A stretch of DNA of 64,000 bases, from NCBI GenBank assembly GCA_902589825.1, contig CACIUL010000001.1, positions 62,001-126,000 of the forward strand, written 5' to 3'. Source of the DNA: an uncultured Verrucomicrobiota bacterium (GTDB lineage Bacteria > Verrucomicrobiota > Verrucomicrobiia > Verrucomicrobiales > DEV007). Positions 38,067 through 48,685 of the stretch are shown one piece after another. Within the stretch, counting starts at the first letter, position 1. Each line of letters opens with the position of its first letter. The notes beneath the pieces are model-generated. The model made no database searches, was not told where the DNA came from, and worked only from the letters and a program-made list of their open reading frames with translations. The translations under genes and the position numbers were made by a program.

Positions 38067-40241
38067 TTAGGGCTTCAGTTCACGGATGCGTAGGTTACGG
38101 AAACGGTAGACTCCCTCCTTGGAATGGTGCTGCAGGCCAATCACGCCACTCTTGTGCTTGGCGTCCTCGATGTCACTGCATAGCTGGCCGTTGACCCAGG
38201 TGCGTATTCTGGGTCCCTTGCATATGACCCGGATCTGATTCCATTTACCAGGCCTGATAAAGGTTCCAGTCCGGTTGACAAAATGCTTTATCTTCTTTTC
38301 CTCATCGGGCGGGTTCATCCAACCGACCCCGATGTCGAAAATGCCACCACTGCGAATGTCGGAGATCTCGCTTTGGTATCCTTGGGGCAGGTTTTTTCCC
38401 TTGGGCAAAACACAGCGAAAACCGACTCCGGAATCAAAGTCCTTCTTGGGCATCCTGGCCTCAAGCTCGAGGATAAAGTCGGAGAATGTCTGGGTATGCA
38501 GGTAAAACACCTGCGGGTTGGGGGAGATGTGAATTTCACCGTCGACCACCTTGATGCCCTTGGGTTCGGCGATTTGTGATATAGGCTCACCGGGCTTGGA
38601 TGCAAAAGGTTGGCGCCAGCCTTCCAGCGACTTTCCGTCGAAAAGGGAAATCCATCCCTTGTTGCCAAGGCCCACCTCGAAGGTGCCAAACTCGGGCCAT
38701 GGGGGAAAAAGGGTCTCTCCCTTGCGTAGCTTGGGGGCGGGGGGAACCTCATATTGCTTGCGCAACCTGGACAGCTCACCCTTCATGTGCTTGAGGGTCG
38801 CAGCATATTTAGGGTCGTCATGAACTGACTGCATTTCCTTAGGATCCTTTTCAAGGTCGAAGAGTTCCCATTCGTTGATGTCATAGAAATGCATCAGCTT
38901 ATAGCGGCTGTTGCGTACCCCGTCATGCCGGCGCACCGCATGATACTCGGGAAAGCAGTAGTAGTGGTAGTAGACCGAGTCGCGCCAGTCCTTGGGATCT
39001 TTACCCTCGAGCAATGGCTTAAGGCTTTTGCCCTGCATGTCTTCAGGCAGGGCGATGCCGGCCAAATCGAGGAAGGTCTGGGCAAAGTCCAGGTTGGATA
39101 CCATGTGCTTGTTCACCGTTCCCGGTTTGGTGACACCCGGCCAGCGAACCAGTAGCGGGGTTTTGAAGGATTCCTCATACATGAAGCGCTTGTCGAACCA
39201 GCCATGTTCACCGAGGAAGAATCCCTGGTCGGAGGCGTAGATAACGACCGTGTTCTTTGCCAGTCCCGATTTGTCCAGATAGTCGAGCATGGTGCCCACC
39301 GAGTCGTCCAGTGAGCGGATACAGGCTAGGTAGTCAGCCATGTAGCGCTGGTATTTCCAGCGCACAAGGTCATCGCCCTGGGGGCGCTTCCTGAGAACCT
39401 TGGCCCGGATCCTGTCGTAAACCTTGTTCCATTGCTTGCGCTGGGCTTCGTTCATGCGGTCCTGGCGGAAGGGAACCATCTTGTTGTCCAGTGCCAGATC
39501 CATAGTCACTTTTAGGGTCATGTCTTGAGTTTGTGCCGGTGTGCCCCTGCCCTTGTAGTCATCGAAGAGGTTCTCGGGCTCGGGGTAGACCTTGGAGGTG
39601 TATTCCTCAAGAAGGTGAACGGGCGGCAGCCAGAAGCGGTGCGGTGCCTTGTGCTGAACCATGAGCATAAAAGGCTTCTTTTTGTCCCTGCCTTCCTTGA
39701 GCCACTCGATCGACTTGTTTACCACGGCCTCGGTCACATATTCCCCGGGAGTGCCTGGGACCAGTCCCTTGGGCGTCCGGAAGTCGGGCGCGTAGTAGGT
39801 TCCCTGACCGGGCAGCACATTCCACAGGTCAAAGCCTTGCGGATCTGAACCGAGGTGCCACTTGCCGATGACTGCTGTTTGGTAACCACCCTTTTGCAGA
39901 AGCTTTGGAAAGGTTTGCTGGTCGCCATTGAAGACATGCTCATTTTCCATGAAGCCGTTCAGGTGGGAGTGCTTGCCGGTCAATATCACCGCACGACTGG
40001 GGCCGCAGAGAGCATTGGTGACAAAGCAGTTGTCGAAACGGATTCCTTCCTTGGCGATCCGGTCCAGGTGCGGTGTCGGAGCAACATCCTTGAGCCTGCC
40101 GCCATAGGATGAAATGGCCTCATAGGAGTGGTCGTCAGAAAAAATAAAGACAATGTTTGGGCGCTGCTTCGAGAAGAGGTAGCCTGCAGTCCCAAACAAC
40201 TGAAATGTCATCGCTAAAAAAACCAATAGAGCCTGTTTCAT
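38067..40241 (-). CDS. Sulfatase fused to a C-terminal DUF1080 (3-keto-disaccharide hydrolase/LamG-like) domain
   Basis: '[18 protein letters not shown]'; '[18 protein letters not shown]'; C-terminal '[16 protein letters not shown]...[19 protein letters not shown]'. Confidence 0.92.
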   Translation of the reverse strand: MKQALLVFLAMTFQLFGTAGYLFSKQRPNIVFIFSDDHSYEAISSYGGRLKDVAPTPHLDRIAKEGIRFDNCFVTNALCGPSRAVILTGKHSHLNGFMENEHVFNGDQQTFPKLLQKGGYQTAVIGKWHLGSDPQGFDLWNVLPGQGTYYAPDFRTPKGLVPGTPGEYVTEAVVNKSIEWLKEGRDKKKPFMLMVQHKAPHRFWLPPVHLLEEYTSKVYPEPENLFDDYKGRGTPAQTQDMTLKVTMDLALDNKMVPFRQDRMNEAQRKQWNKVYDRIRAKVLRKRPQGDDLVRWKYQRYMADYLACIRSLDDSVGTMLDYLDKSGLAKNTVVIYASDQGFFLGEHGWFDKRFMYEESFKTPLLVRWPGVTKPGTVNKHMVSNLDFAQTFLDLAGIALPEDMQGKSLKPLLEGKDPKDWRDSVYYHYYCFPEYHAVRRHDGVRNSRYKLMHFYDINEWELFDLEKDPKEMQSVHDDPKYAATLKHMKGELSRLRKQYEVPPAPKLRKGETLFPPWPEFGTFEVGLGNKGWISLFDGKSLEGWRQPFASKPGEPISQIAEPKGIKVVDGEIHISPNPQVFYLHTQTFSDFILELEARMPKKDFDSGVGFRCVLPKGKNLPQGYQSEISDIRSGGIFDIGVGWMNPPDEEKKIKHFVNRTGTFIRPGKWNQIRVICKGPRIRTWVNGQLCSDIEDAKHKSGVIGLQHHSKEGVYRFRNLRIRELKP

Positions 40242-40327
40242 AGCGATGACTCTACGTTATCGGTCAAGTCTTCTCAATCTCTGACAATCCGAAGCAGTAT
40301 GTTTCTTAATTTCACCAAACAAATACC

Positions 40328-41446
40328 ATGAAAGCTTTACCCAAAATACTTATTATCCTTGTGATGGCAGTCTTTTTCCTGAGGGAAGGGCTACAGGCCG
40401 GGGAGAAAAATCAGGACTCGGACAAACCGAATTCTCAAGCCTGGAGCTTTGTCAGTATTCCCGACTTCCTGAACTTTGACATCGAGTATCCCCAGAAGGG
40501 CTGGGAGGACGCCCTCGGGTTCATCGTCGGATCCATGAAAAAGGAAGACCCGGCTTTCGCCATGGTGGCCGGTGACCTCGTGATGGGTCATTGGGGCACG
40601 AAGAAAGAGGAGATTGACCGTTGGGCAAACAAGTATTACCCCGGCTGGGTGCAGCGTTTTCAGGATCAGGATCTCAAGGTCTACGCTGCCCTTGGTGATC
40701 ATGAGATCAGGGACAATCCATGGCGGGGAGCCGCAGCGGATGCGGTTCCCTTTTACAAGGCTGCTTTTCGCCGTCACCTGAAGATGCCTCTCAACGGTCC
40801 TGATCACATGAAGGGTACCGCTTTCTACTGGCTTTACAGGAATGCCTTGTTCGTATCAGTGGATGTATTTGAGAAGGGGAAGAGTAACCAGGGAGAGATC
40901 GCCGCCGGGGTAACCGGAACACAACTCGCGTGGTTTGAGAAGGTGGTGGGTGAGCATGGGCCCAAGGTGGACCATATCGTGGTCATGGGGCACACCCCCA
41001 TCCTGCGGCCGGTACGAACCTTCAGTTCATCCGGTATGTTGACCGTCAAGGGGCATGACTCGGACTTCTGGAAATCCATGGTCAGGCATGGTGTCGACCT
41101 CTACCTTTGCGGGGAAGTGCATGCGGTGACCTGCACTCAACGCGATGGCATACAGCAAATTGCCCACGGGGGCCTGATTGGGCGCACCACCAAGCCCAAT
41201 TACCTTGTGGTGAATGTGAAGCAGGACAGGCTTGAGCTCAATCTCAAGGAAATCGACCTGATTAACGGCAAGGGCAGGCTATGGCAACAGGACAAGAGTC
41301 GCGGACCGTGGGATACCATTACCATTACCGAGGAGCGCAAAAAAAAGGGCTTCACCTCGATTGGCAAAGTCATCATCAACAAGCAGGAGGCGGACAAGCG
41401 GTTCGAAGGCGCCACTGGTTTTTTCATTAAGCAAAACAAGGGTTGA
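40328..41446 (+). CDS. Calcineurin-like metallophosphoesterase
   Basis: 'AMVAGDLVMGHWG', 'YAALGDHEIRDN', 'HIVVMGHTPI', 'LYLCGEVHAV'. Confidence 0.85.
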   Translation: MKALPKILIILVMAVFFLREGLQAGEKNQDSDKPNSQAWSFVSIPDFLNFDIEYPQKGWEDALGFIVGSMKKEDPAFAMVAGDLVMGHWGTKKEEIDRWANKYYPGWVQRFQDQDLKVYAALGDHEIRDNPWRGAAADAVPFYKAAFRRHLKMPLNGPDHMKGTAFYWLYRNALFVSVDVFEKGKSNQGEIAAGVTGTQLAWFEKVVGEHGPKVDHIVVMGHTPILRPVRTFSSSGMLTVKGHDSDFWKSMVRHGVDLYLCGEVHAVTCTQRDGIQQIAHGGLIGRTTKPNYLVVNVKQDRLELNLKEIDLINGKGRLWQQDKSRGPWDTITITEERKKKGFTSIGKVIINKQEADKRFEGATGFFIKQNKG

Positions 41447-41471
41447 TTGGTAAGGCTTGGTAGTAGATCAA

Positions 41472-42536
41472 ATGGATGTAATGGAGATCTTAACCAGCAC
41501 GAGGATCATAAAACGTCATTATGCTATTGCCGGAGGCTTCCTGGCTTTTGTGCTCTTTAGTGCAAATACCGTGCTCGGGGAAGATCATGCTGACCATGGC
41601 TTTGTGGGACTTCGTCCCTTGCCCCGGACCGCTAAGATGGATCACAGCCATAACCACGGTGGATCTTGGGCTGGTACTCCCACTTATGAAGAGCAAAAGG
41701 GTAACTATCCTTTTGTTGCCAAAAATCTAGATGTGGTCAAGGGCTGGCTTGATGGGGATTTCAAGACCAAGCGGGTCTTCTTTGAACATTATTGGGGACT
41801 GAGCGAGGCCCGCGATGACCTTGATCCGAGAAAGAACTTGCTCATCCAAACAATCCGCAAATGGGAGGGGCAGGGCGCCCAGGTGGATCATATTCTGATC
41901 TGTCGTGAGTATGACCTTGCCATACAGAGAGGGCACAAGGATGCCAAACCGGGTCCTTTCAAGGAAGACACACGCATCCTTTACGAGAAGGATTTTGACG
42001 ACATCCGGGCTATGTTTAAAAAGGCGTACTCATTGAAATTAATCAAGTGCAGCAATTACAAGCTGATTCAAATGGTTCAGGAGCCTTCTTTTTTTGCCAC
42101 GGATGAACGGTTCCTGCCGATCATGAAGAAGTGTGACGGGATTGCCTACGAGTGCCACCAGTTCAATCGCCACTGGCCTCTGGAAACAGGCTGGGGTAAG
42201 CCGGAAAAAGTAATCAGGGGTGCTAGGTGGACTCTAGCCAGGGGCAAGGAATACATTTTTTATTACGGGCCGATACGCTGGAAAGGGAAAGTTTACTACG
42301 AGTTTATGGAAAGGGACTGGCTACAGAAATTCTGGAAGGCCGGACTGCCAAAACATCACCCCAGGATGCATTATTATTTGAATACTTTTCCTCATGCGGA
42401 TGGACGGGGGCGGCCTGTCGGGCCGGAAACCGATCCGCACTCCGTCCTGGGTTTCACCAAATGGCTCATTGAGGAAATCACCATGTCTCCAGATAAAAGA
42501 AAAAGAGAAAGAGGTAAATCCCCCTCTTTGGATTGA
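41472..42536 (+). CDS. Secreted protein of unknown function
   Basis: Hydrophobic N-terminus; coherent 355-aa frame; ATG at 41472 preferred over the TTG at 41457. Confidence 0.7.
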   Translation: MDVMEILTSTRIIKRHYAIAGGFLAFVLFSANTVLGEDHADHGFVGLRPLPRTAKMDHSHNHGGSWAGTPTYEEQKGNYPFVAKNLDVVKGWLDGDFKTKRVFFEHYWGLSEARDDLDPRKNLLIQTIRKWEGQGAQVDHILICREYDLAIQRGHKDAKPGPFKEDTRILYEKDFDDIRAMFKKAYSLKLIKCSNYKLIQMVQEPSFFATDERFLPIMKKCDGIAYECHQFNRHWPLETGWGKPEKVIRGARWTLARGKEYIFYYGPIRWKGKVYYEFMERDWLQKFWKAGLPKHHPRMHYYLNTFPHADGRGRPVGPETDPHSVLGFTKWLIEEITMSPDKRKRERGKSPSLD

Positions 42537-42615
42537 TTCATAGGGACGCAAAAATGCGTTACAAAAAACACATGTGAGAGATAGTAAATGGTCGTAACGC
42601 CTAAGAGTTCTTCTA

Positions 42616-43923
42616 TTGTATCCTCTCATGAGAATTCACCGTAATCACTTTCGACTTTGGTTTATCTCCATTCTTGTCCTTCACGGGTTGATCTTGGGGC
42701 AGGGACTCATGGCGGACGATGGCGCCACGCCGTCGCGCCCTAACGTCGTGCTAATCATCAGCGACGATCACGCCTGGACCGATTACAGCTTTGCCGGTCA
42801 TCTCCACGCCAAAACCCCCAATATCGACCGGCTTGCCGCCGAAGGACTGACCTTTACGCGTGGTTATGTCACTACCGCGATCTGCAGTCCGTCACTGGCT
42901 ACGATGCTGACCGGCTTGTACCCGCACCAACACGGCATCACCGGAAACGATCCCGTCCGCGGGCAAAAGCGCGCCGATTGGATTGAGCCGTTCTTCAAAA
43001 AGACGCAGCTGCCCAGACAGCTTACTGATGCCGGTTACCTAACCTTGCACACGGGCAAGTACTGGATGGGCCATCCGAATCGTGTTGGCTTCACCGACGA
43101 CATGGGATTCACCGGCCGCCACGGCGGAAAGGCCCTGTCCATCGGCCGCAAATCGATGAATCCGATTTACGATTTCATCGACAAGGCCCAGCAACAGAAG
43201 AAGCCATTCTTTGTCTGGTACGCCCCCTTCCTGCCGCACACGCCGCACAATCCACCGGCGCGATTGCTCAAGAAATATACCGAAGTCAAAAACCAAAAAA
43301 AGGCCAAGTATCTGGCGATGATTGAGTGGCTCGATGAAACCTGTGGCGAGTTGATGGGCCAACTCAAGAAAAAGGGAGTTGCCGACAACACGCTGGTGCT
43401 CTACCTCGCCGACAATGGCTGGAACGATTACGGCAAGGCACACCCCTACGAAAACGGCGTGCGCACTCCGTTCATCGCGCATTGGCCTGGCAAGATAAAA
43501 CCGCGCAAGGATGAGCGACGGCTGGTGTCCAACATCGACGTGGTGCCCACGATTCTCACCGCAGCTGGCGTCAAGCCTCCAGCTTCCTTGCCCGGCATCA
43601 ACCTGCTTGATGAACAGGTGGTGGCCAAGCGCGACACGCTGTTCCTCTCAAACTTCGCCCACGACATGGCTTCTGCCACTGAACCGGAGAAGAGTCTCTG
43701 GACACGATCCTGCATCCACGGCAAATGGAAGCTCGTAGCCTGGATTAAGAACCCGCCGAAAATCCGTCCTTGGGCCGGTGGTCATCGCCGCAAAACTGGA
43801 GCGAACTTGGAACTATTCGATCTCCTTGCCGATCCGCATGAAACGAAAAATCTGGCGAACGAGCATCCCGGCGTGGTCCAAGATCTGCTTGCTCGTATTG
43901 ACGGTTGGTGGAAGGTGGACTGA
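42616..43923 (+). CDS. Sulfatase with variant core CSPSL
   Basis: 'RPNVVLIISDDHAWTDYSF'; 'TTAICSPSLATMLTGLYPHQHGITGND'. Confidence 0.9.
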   Translation: MYPLMRIHRNHFRLWFISILVLHGLILGQGLMADDGATPSRPNVVLIISDDHAWTDYSFAGHLHAKTPNIDRLAAEGLTFTRGYVTTAICSPSLATMLTGLYPHQHGITGNDPVRGQKRADWIEPFFKKTQLPRQLTDAGYLTLHTGKYWMGHPNRVGFTDDMGFTGRHGGKALSIGRKSMNPIYDFIDKAQQQKKPFFVWYAPFLPHTPHNPPARLLKKYTEVKNQKKAKYLAMIEWLDETCGELMGQLKKKGVADNTLVLYLADNGWNDYGKAHPYENGVRTPFIAHWPGKIKPRKDERRLVSNIDVVPTILTAAGVKPPASLPGINLLDEQVVAKRDTLFLSNFAHDMASATEPEKSLWTRSCIHGKWKLVAWIKNPPKIRPWAGGHRRKTGANLELFDLLADPHETKNLANEHPGVVQDLLARIDGWWKVD

Positions 43924-44040
43924 GATTATTCTGTGATCGGCATCAGCCGCCTACGAATCCTCGTTTGACATCGACAAGCCTCGTCGCTGAGGGGGTATCT
44001 ATCTTCAAGTCAGATTTCACAAGAACCTACAGAGACATAT

Positions 44041-44172
44041 ATGGAATACTTCGGTCCCATTGCGGGTATACTCATTTGCTGGTTGATCGCCAACAGCATG
44101 CTGATGGATGACAAGATCAAGAAACTGACTGAACGCATCAAGGATCTTGAGAAATCTCAGCGCGATAGGTAG
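44041..44172 (+). CDS. Short membrane-anchored coiled-coil-like ORF (43 aa), possibly frameshifted
   Basis: MEYFGPIAGILICWLIANSMLMDDKIKKLTERIKDLEKSQRDR*; not in the track because of length. Confidence 0.4.
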   Translation: MEYFGPIAGILICWLIANSMLMDDKIKKLTERIKDLEKSQRDR

Positions 44173-44269
44173 GCTGTTGGAGGTCAAGCATGAGGCATTG
44201 CTGACCAACGAACTCAGCTAAGCTGCCGCCGGATTAAGTGTTGGTGAGAACAAACTGAATAAATAAGGA

Positions 44270-45799
44270 TCAATCCTTTGGCTGGTCCCAAAGGCGGTGC
44301 GGATCACCCAGCCGTTTCATCTCGGAGTGCAGCAGGATTTCCATTTCCTTCAGCTTGCCTGCATGCCGTGGATCATCCGCAAGATTAAGCTGGCCGGGCC
44401 GCGGCTTGGCTTCCGACTGCGCTTTCACCTTGGAATCATGGTTTTCCACGATGTATTCATGGGGATTTTCCCTGAGGTTGAAGAGTTGGGTCTGCCGCAC
44501 CTTGCCGTCCATGACATCATACTTGATTAATTTCCAGTCCCCCTTGCGGACCGAGCGCATGCCCGGCTTGGTGCCTCCGCAGTAGGCTCCGTAGAGCACA
44601 TCGCGGATGGTGTCCTGCTTGCCCATCAGGACTGGCTTGAAGCTGCGTCCCTGGCTGGTGGCCGGTATGGCGATACCCGCCAGATCACAAAGGGTGGAAA
44701 GTGTGTCCAGCAGGTAGACATTGCCGGTGACCCGGCTGCCGGCCTTGATGCCGGGTCCCTTTACAAACAAGGGTACGCGCCAGGTGTGCTCGTAGAGATT
44801 TTGTTTTCCCTGCAGCCCATGCCTCCCGATGGCCATTCCATGGTCTGCCGTATAGATGATGTAGGTATTGTCGAGTTCTCCCATGGCTTTGAGCTTCTTC
44901 AGAACGCGACCAACCTGCTGGTCGATGTTTTCGCTGCAGGCAAGTTGCCGGCCAATTTCGTTGCGGATGGTGACCTTATCACGGCGCTCCCAGACCCCGC
45001 CGACGGATACCTCATCACGCAGGCCGGGGTGACCATGGTGAAAGGGGTGCTTGGGCAACCAGTTGAGGGGCAGCTTCGGGGCTTTCGGGTTTGCCGGGGG
45101 CAGTGACTTGCGCTCACGATGGTTTACAGCACCATATTTCTCCAGCAGTTCGGGTGTGCCATCACGGACATCATGGGGATGGGAGAACCCGAAGTAGATA
45201 AAGAACGGGTTCCGGTCATCTTTTTTCTCTCGCTCATTGAGGTAGTTGATGACCTGCTGGCCGTGCCATGCGCTGCCGGATTCTGCCGTGCCACCACGTT
45301 TCGTGGCATCATGCACCACCTTGAACTGGGCATTGGCCAGGCTGTAGCTATTGCCTTTCTTGCAGGTGCGCATGGTGTCATATCCCGCACGGTTAAAGAC
45401 GGCGGGCAGGGTATTGTTCAGTATGTCCCGGCCGTTGGTAATTCCCTGTTCGCGTTTCAGGTGCTTCTTGCCCCGCGGAGGGAGGTGCCACAGCGTGCGC
45501 CCGCTCATGATCATGGTGCGTGAGGGGGAGCACACCGCCCCGGACATTGATCCCATGTGGTAGGCGGCATCAAAGGTCATGCCATCTACAGCCAGGCTGC
45601 CGATGACCGGGGCATCCAGAGGAGAGGACGGGTCATAGGCCTTGAAGTCAAAGGGCGACTGGTCGTCAGCGATAATGAAGAGGATATTGGGCTTCTTGGC
45701 GGCACTGATTGTGGAGACCAGTGCCATGAAGAAGAGAAACACTGCAGGTTTTACGAATTTCATGAGTTGTTTGGTGAAGAGTGCGGAAGCATTCAACAA
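44270..45799 (-). CDS. Sulfatase
   Basis: 'KPNILFIIADDQSPFDFKAYD'; 'CSPSRTMIMSGRTLWHLPP'; strongly similar to 55651..57228. Confidence 0.93.
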   Translation of the reverse strand: MLNASALFTKQLMKFVKPAVFLFFMALVSTISAAKKPNILFIIADDQSPFDFKAYDPSSPLDAPVIGSLAVDGMTFDAAYHMGSMSGAVCSPSRTMIMSGRTLWHLPPRGKKHLKREQGITNGRDILNNTLPAVFNRAGYDTMRTCKKGNSYSLANAQFKVVHDATKRGGTAESGSAWHGQQVINYLNEREKKDDRNPFFIYFGFSHPHDVRDGTPELLEKYGAVNHRERKSLPPANPKAPKLPLNWLPKHPFHHGHPGLRDEVSVGGVWERRDKVTIRNEIGRQLACSENIDQQVGRVLKKLKAMGELDNTYIIYTADHGMAIGRHGLQGKQNLYEHTWRVPLFVKGPGIKAGSRVTGNVYLLDTLSTLCDLAGIAIPATSQGRSFKPVLMGKQDTIRDVLYGAYCGGTKPGMRSVRKGDWKLIKYDVMDGKVRQTQLFNLRENPHEYIVENHDSKVKAQSEAKPRPGQLNLADDPRHAGKLKEMEILLHSEMKRLGDPHRLWDQPKD

Positions 45800-45852
45800 T
45801 AAAGACCAGGAAGAAGAATACAGGGTTCGAGAAGTGGATTTGGTTTTGCTGT

Positions 45853-47307
45853 TCAGGGTCGGCTGCGGCCGGATTTTTTGTATTTCTCCAGCAGGCTTTT
45901 CAGTCTGCTGACAATTTCCGGGTTTTGATCATGCACGTTGTTTTCTTCGCTCGCGTCGGTCTGCAGGTCGTAGAGTTGGACCTCCCCGGTCTGGGCATCG
46001 TAACGGTTGCCACCGGACCCCGGATGATCCAGCAACACCCATTTTCCCTGCCTGATGGCGAACTTGCCCTTGCTGGAATGGTGAACGGTGGCCTCGCGGA
46101 TTGGTTGCGTTAAGGGAGTGCCCAGCAGGGCAGGCAGGATATTGTGACTGTCTTCGGCACAATCCTTTGGCAGGCCTATGCCAGTAATGGCAGCAGCGGT
46201 GGCGGTCAGGTCGGTCAGGCAGATGATCTCATCGCTGGTTGTTGCCGGGTTAATCCTTCCCGGCCACCGTGCGATAAATGGAACCCGGTGCCCTCCCTCC
46301 CAGTTGTCCCGCTTGCAGCCGCGAAATTCCGCAGCACTGAAGTGCTTAAACTCGCTCTTGCGCTTGATCATGTGGCGTTCCGGCCCGTTGTCACTGGTGA
46401 CGATGAGCAGGGTGTCCGCGGTAATGCCGGCATCATCGATGGCTTTCATGACCTCGCCAACCACCCAGTCAGTTTCAAAGACGAAATCCCCATATTTTCC
46501 TGCTTTGCTTTTGCCAAGGAAGCCCTCATTGGGTGCAACCGGGGTGTGAGGTGAGGGTAACGGGAAGTAGAGAAAGAACGGTTTGTCCTTATGCTCGGCT
46601 GTCGTGTTCTTGATGTAAGAGATAGCCTTTGCGGTCAGTTCGGGCAGGGCGCTTTCCGGTTTCATCTTTTTGGACTTGAGTCCCGCCCGGCCAAATCCGT
46701 TGGCTTTCTTCTTGGTGGGCACCAGGTCACTCTCGATAAGGGAATCATTTTCAATCCAGGCATAGGGCGGCATGTCCCATGAGGCGGAACAGCCGAAAAA
46801 ATAATCAAAACCGAGGGTTAGGGGTCCCGCGGTGAGTGGTTTACCATGGTCGATTCCGCTTGCATTGTGCTTTGGGTCGCCTGCGGCCTTTTTTTTGTCA
46901 ATTCTCTGCCAACCCAGACCGAGGTGCCATTTGCCGATACAAGCTGTGCGGTATCCCTTCTGCTTGAGCAGGGAGGCGACCGTGGCACGGCCTTTTTCGA
47001 TTAGGGGTGGTGAGTAGCCGCCAAGAACCCCGGATTTCAGGCGGGATCGCCAGGCATACCGGCCGGTCAAGACACCGTATCGAGTGGGGGTACAAACACC
47101 GGAAGGGCTGTGGGCATCAGTGAAACGCCGCCCCTGTGAGGCGAGCCGATCCATGTTCGGGGTGGGGATCTTTGAATCCGGGTTGTAGCAGGAGACATCA
47201 CCATAACCGAGATCATCAGCCATGATGAAAATGATGTTCGGGGTATCTGCATAGACGCTGGCCGCAGCGATGAGAGCAGGCAGGATGGAGAGGGTTTTAA
47301 GTGTCAT
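45853..47307 (-). CDS. Sulfatase
   Basis: 'TPNIIFIMADDLGYGDVSCYN'; 'CTPTRYGVLTGRYAWRS'. Confidence 0.93.
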   Translation of the reverse strand: MTLKTLSILPALIAAASVYADTPNIIFIMADDLGYGDVSCYNPDSKIPTPNMDRLASQGRRFTDAHSPSGVCTPTRYGVLTGRYAWRSRLKSGVLGGYSPPLIEKGRATVASLLKQKGYRTACIGKWHLGLGWQRIDKKKAAGDPKHNASGIDHGKPLTAGPLTLGFDYFFGCSASWDMPPYAWIENDSLIESDLVPTKKKANGFGRAGLKSKKMKPESALPELTAKAISYIKNTTAEHKDKPFFLYFPLPSPHTPVAPNEGFLGKSKAGKYGDFVFETDWVVGEVMKAIDDAGITADTLLIVTSDNGPERHMIKRKSEFKHFSAAEFRGCKRDNWEGGHRVPFIARWPGRINPATTSDEIICLTDLTATAAAITGIGLPKDCAEDSHNILPALLGTPLTQPIREATVHHSSKGKFAIRQGKWVLLDHPGSGGNRYDAQTGEVQLYDLQTDASEENNVHDQNPEIVSRLKSLLEKYKKSGRSRP

Positions 47308-47423
47308 GGGTGAGCGTCCTGAAATTTTCCGGTTGTTATAAGATTCCCCAAGAAAAATGGGATATTAGGAAAAATATCCTCAAGAATACCCGATTCTGGG
47401 GGCTGGGAGGAGCAGTAACCGTT

Positions 47424-48680
47424 TTATTCAGAGGAGTTACGAATGCAATAGAGATGTTTTTCGGTGCGGATATAAAAAGCACTGCCGTCAACGGCCGGGG
47501 TTGCCATCAATGCTTGCCTGGCCAACGCGTTGGTGTTCATGATTTCCAGTTTTCGTGAAGGCTTGATTACCGTGCAGATGGCATCCTCATTAAAGAAGTA
47601 AATCCGCCCCTTGGTGTAGATGGGGGAAGCTGAATAGGCCCCCTTGAGCCTTTCCTGCCAGATCAACTCCCCGGTCTTTGGCTCAAAGCAGGATGCGATC
47701 CCGTTGCGGTTTACCAGAAAGAGGAGACCCTCGGCCAATAGGGGGGATGCTCTAGGCGGCATCCGCTTTGTCTCCTTCCAGGCGATATGGGTTTCAGTGA
47801 TATCGCCGTTGCCATCGGGACGGATGGCCCATAGTTCAGGGCTGTCCCGGTCGATGATTGCAAAGAGGAGCCCGTGTCCGAAAACGGGCCTGGGTGCGAT
47901 TGACCAGCCTCGGTGGCGTGCCATCCAGAGTTCCTTTCCCGTGGCCGGGTCGTAGGCGAATACCCCCCTGCCTCCGACACCCGCCAACTGGGTTTTTTCT
48001 CCCCGGGGAATCAGGACCGGCATGCCATAGGCTTTCCTTTGGTGAACAGGCACCTTGCTGTAATCAAGGGAACGGTCCGTTTTCCAGGCAGTCGTGCCAT
48101 CCTTCTTGTTCAGGGCGATAATGTATTGCACGTCTCTGCCATCAACATGCATGACCAGCAGGTCCCCTACCAGTAGCGGGGAACTGGCCGGCCCGGCCCC
48201 CTTTTCGTGATCACATTTCAGGTCGCGACGGGTCCACAGGGTCTTGCCGGTTACCGTATCCAGGCAGGCGGTCCCATAGGTGCCGAAATGGATGTAGACG
48301 CGGCCTTCCTCGATCACGGAAGTGGGTGTCGCGTAGGTGTTGTCCGAGGTAATCGCCATCGGGATCTCCACGTCAAAAACATGGATGTCATGGAGAATTT
48401 TCCCGGATGTCTTGTGGACACAGACCGCGAAGAGCTTGGTTCCATCCTTTGTTGCGGTGGTCATCCAGACCTGGTCGTTCCAGATCACCGGTGAAGACCA
48501 TCCCCGGTCATGGATTGATGTTTTCCAGACCACGTTTTTCTTCTCATCCCACTCGATGGGCAACCCGGTGGACAGGGTATGTCCATTGCCCTGCGGACCG
48601 CGGAATTGCCACCACTGTTCTTCAGAGGATGCCACATGAATGGCAGTCAACGCAGTGAGGAGGATGATCATTGTCTTCAT
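47424..48680 (-). CDS. PQQ-like beta-propeller (outer-membrane assembly BamB-like fold) protein
   Basis: 'WWQFRGPQGNGHTLSTGLPIEWDEKKNVVWKT...TGKTLWTR...TGELIWQERL'. Confidence 0.85.
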   Translation of the reverse strand: MKTMIILLTALTAIHVASSEEQWWQFRGPQGNGHTLSTGLPIEWDEKKNVVWKTSIHDRGWSSPVIWNDQVWMTTATKDGTKLFAVCVHKTSGKILHDIHVFDVEIPMAITSDNTYATPTSVIEEGRVYIHFGTYGTACLDTVTGKTLWTRRDLKCDHEKGAGPASSPLLVGDLLVMHVDGRDVQYIIALNKKDGTTAWKTDRSLDYSKVPVHQRKAYGMPVLIPRGEKTQLAGVGGRGVFAYDPATGKELWMARHRGWSIAPRPVFGHGLLFAIIDRDSPELWAIRPDGNGDITETHIAWKETKRMPPRASPLLAEGLLFLVNRNGIASCFEPKTGELIWQERLKGAYSASPIYTKGRIYFFNEDAICTVIKPSRKLEIMNTNALARQALMATPAVDGSAFYIRTEKHLYCIRNSSE

Positions 48681-48685
48681 GGTTT

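Noticed and set aside
37911-38093. 60-aa ORF between two convergent sulfatase genes
   Set aside because: No recognisable features and it overlaps the end of the opposite sulfatase; probably non-coding.
42545-42566. ACGCA-aaaa-TGCGT hairpin followed by ACAAAAAA as a terminator
   Set aside because: Stem is only 5-6 bp and there is no T-run on the + strand; too weak to call.
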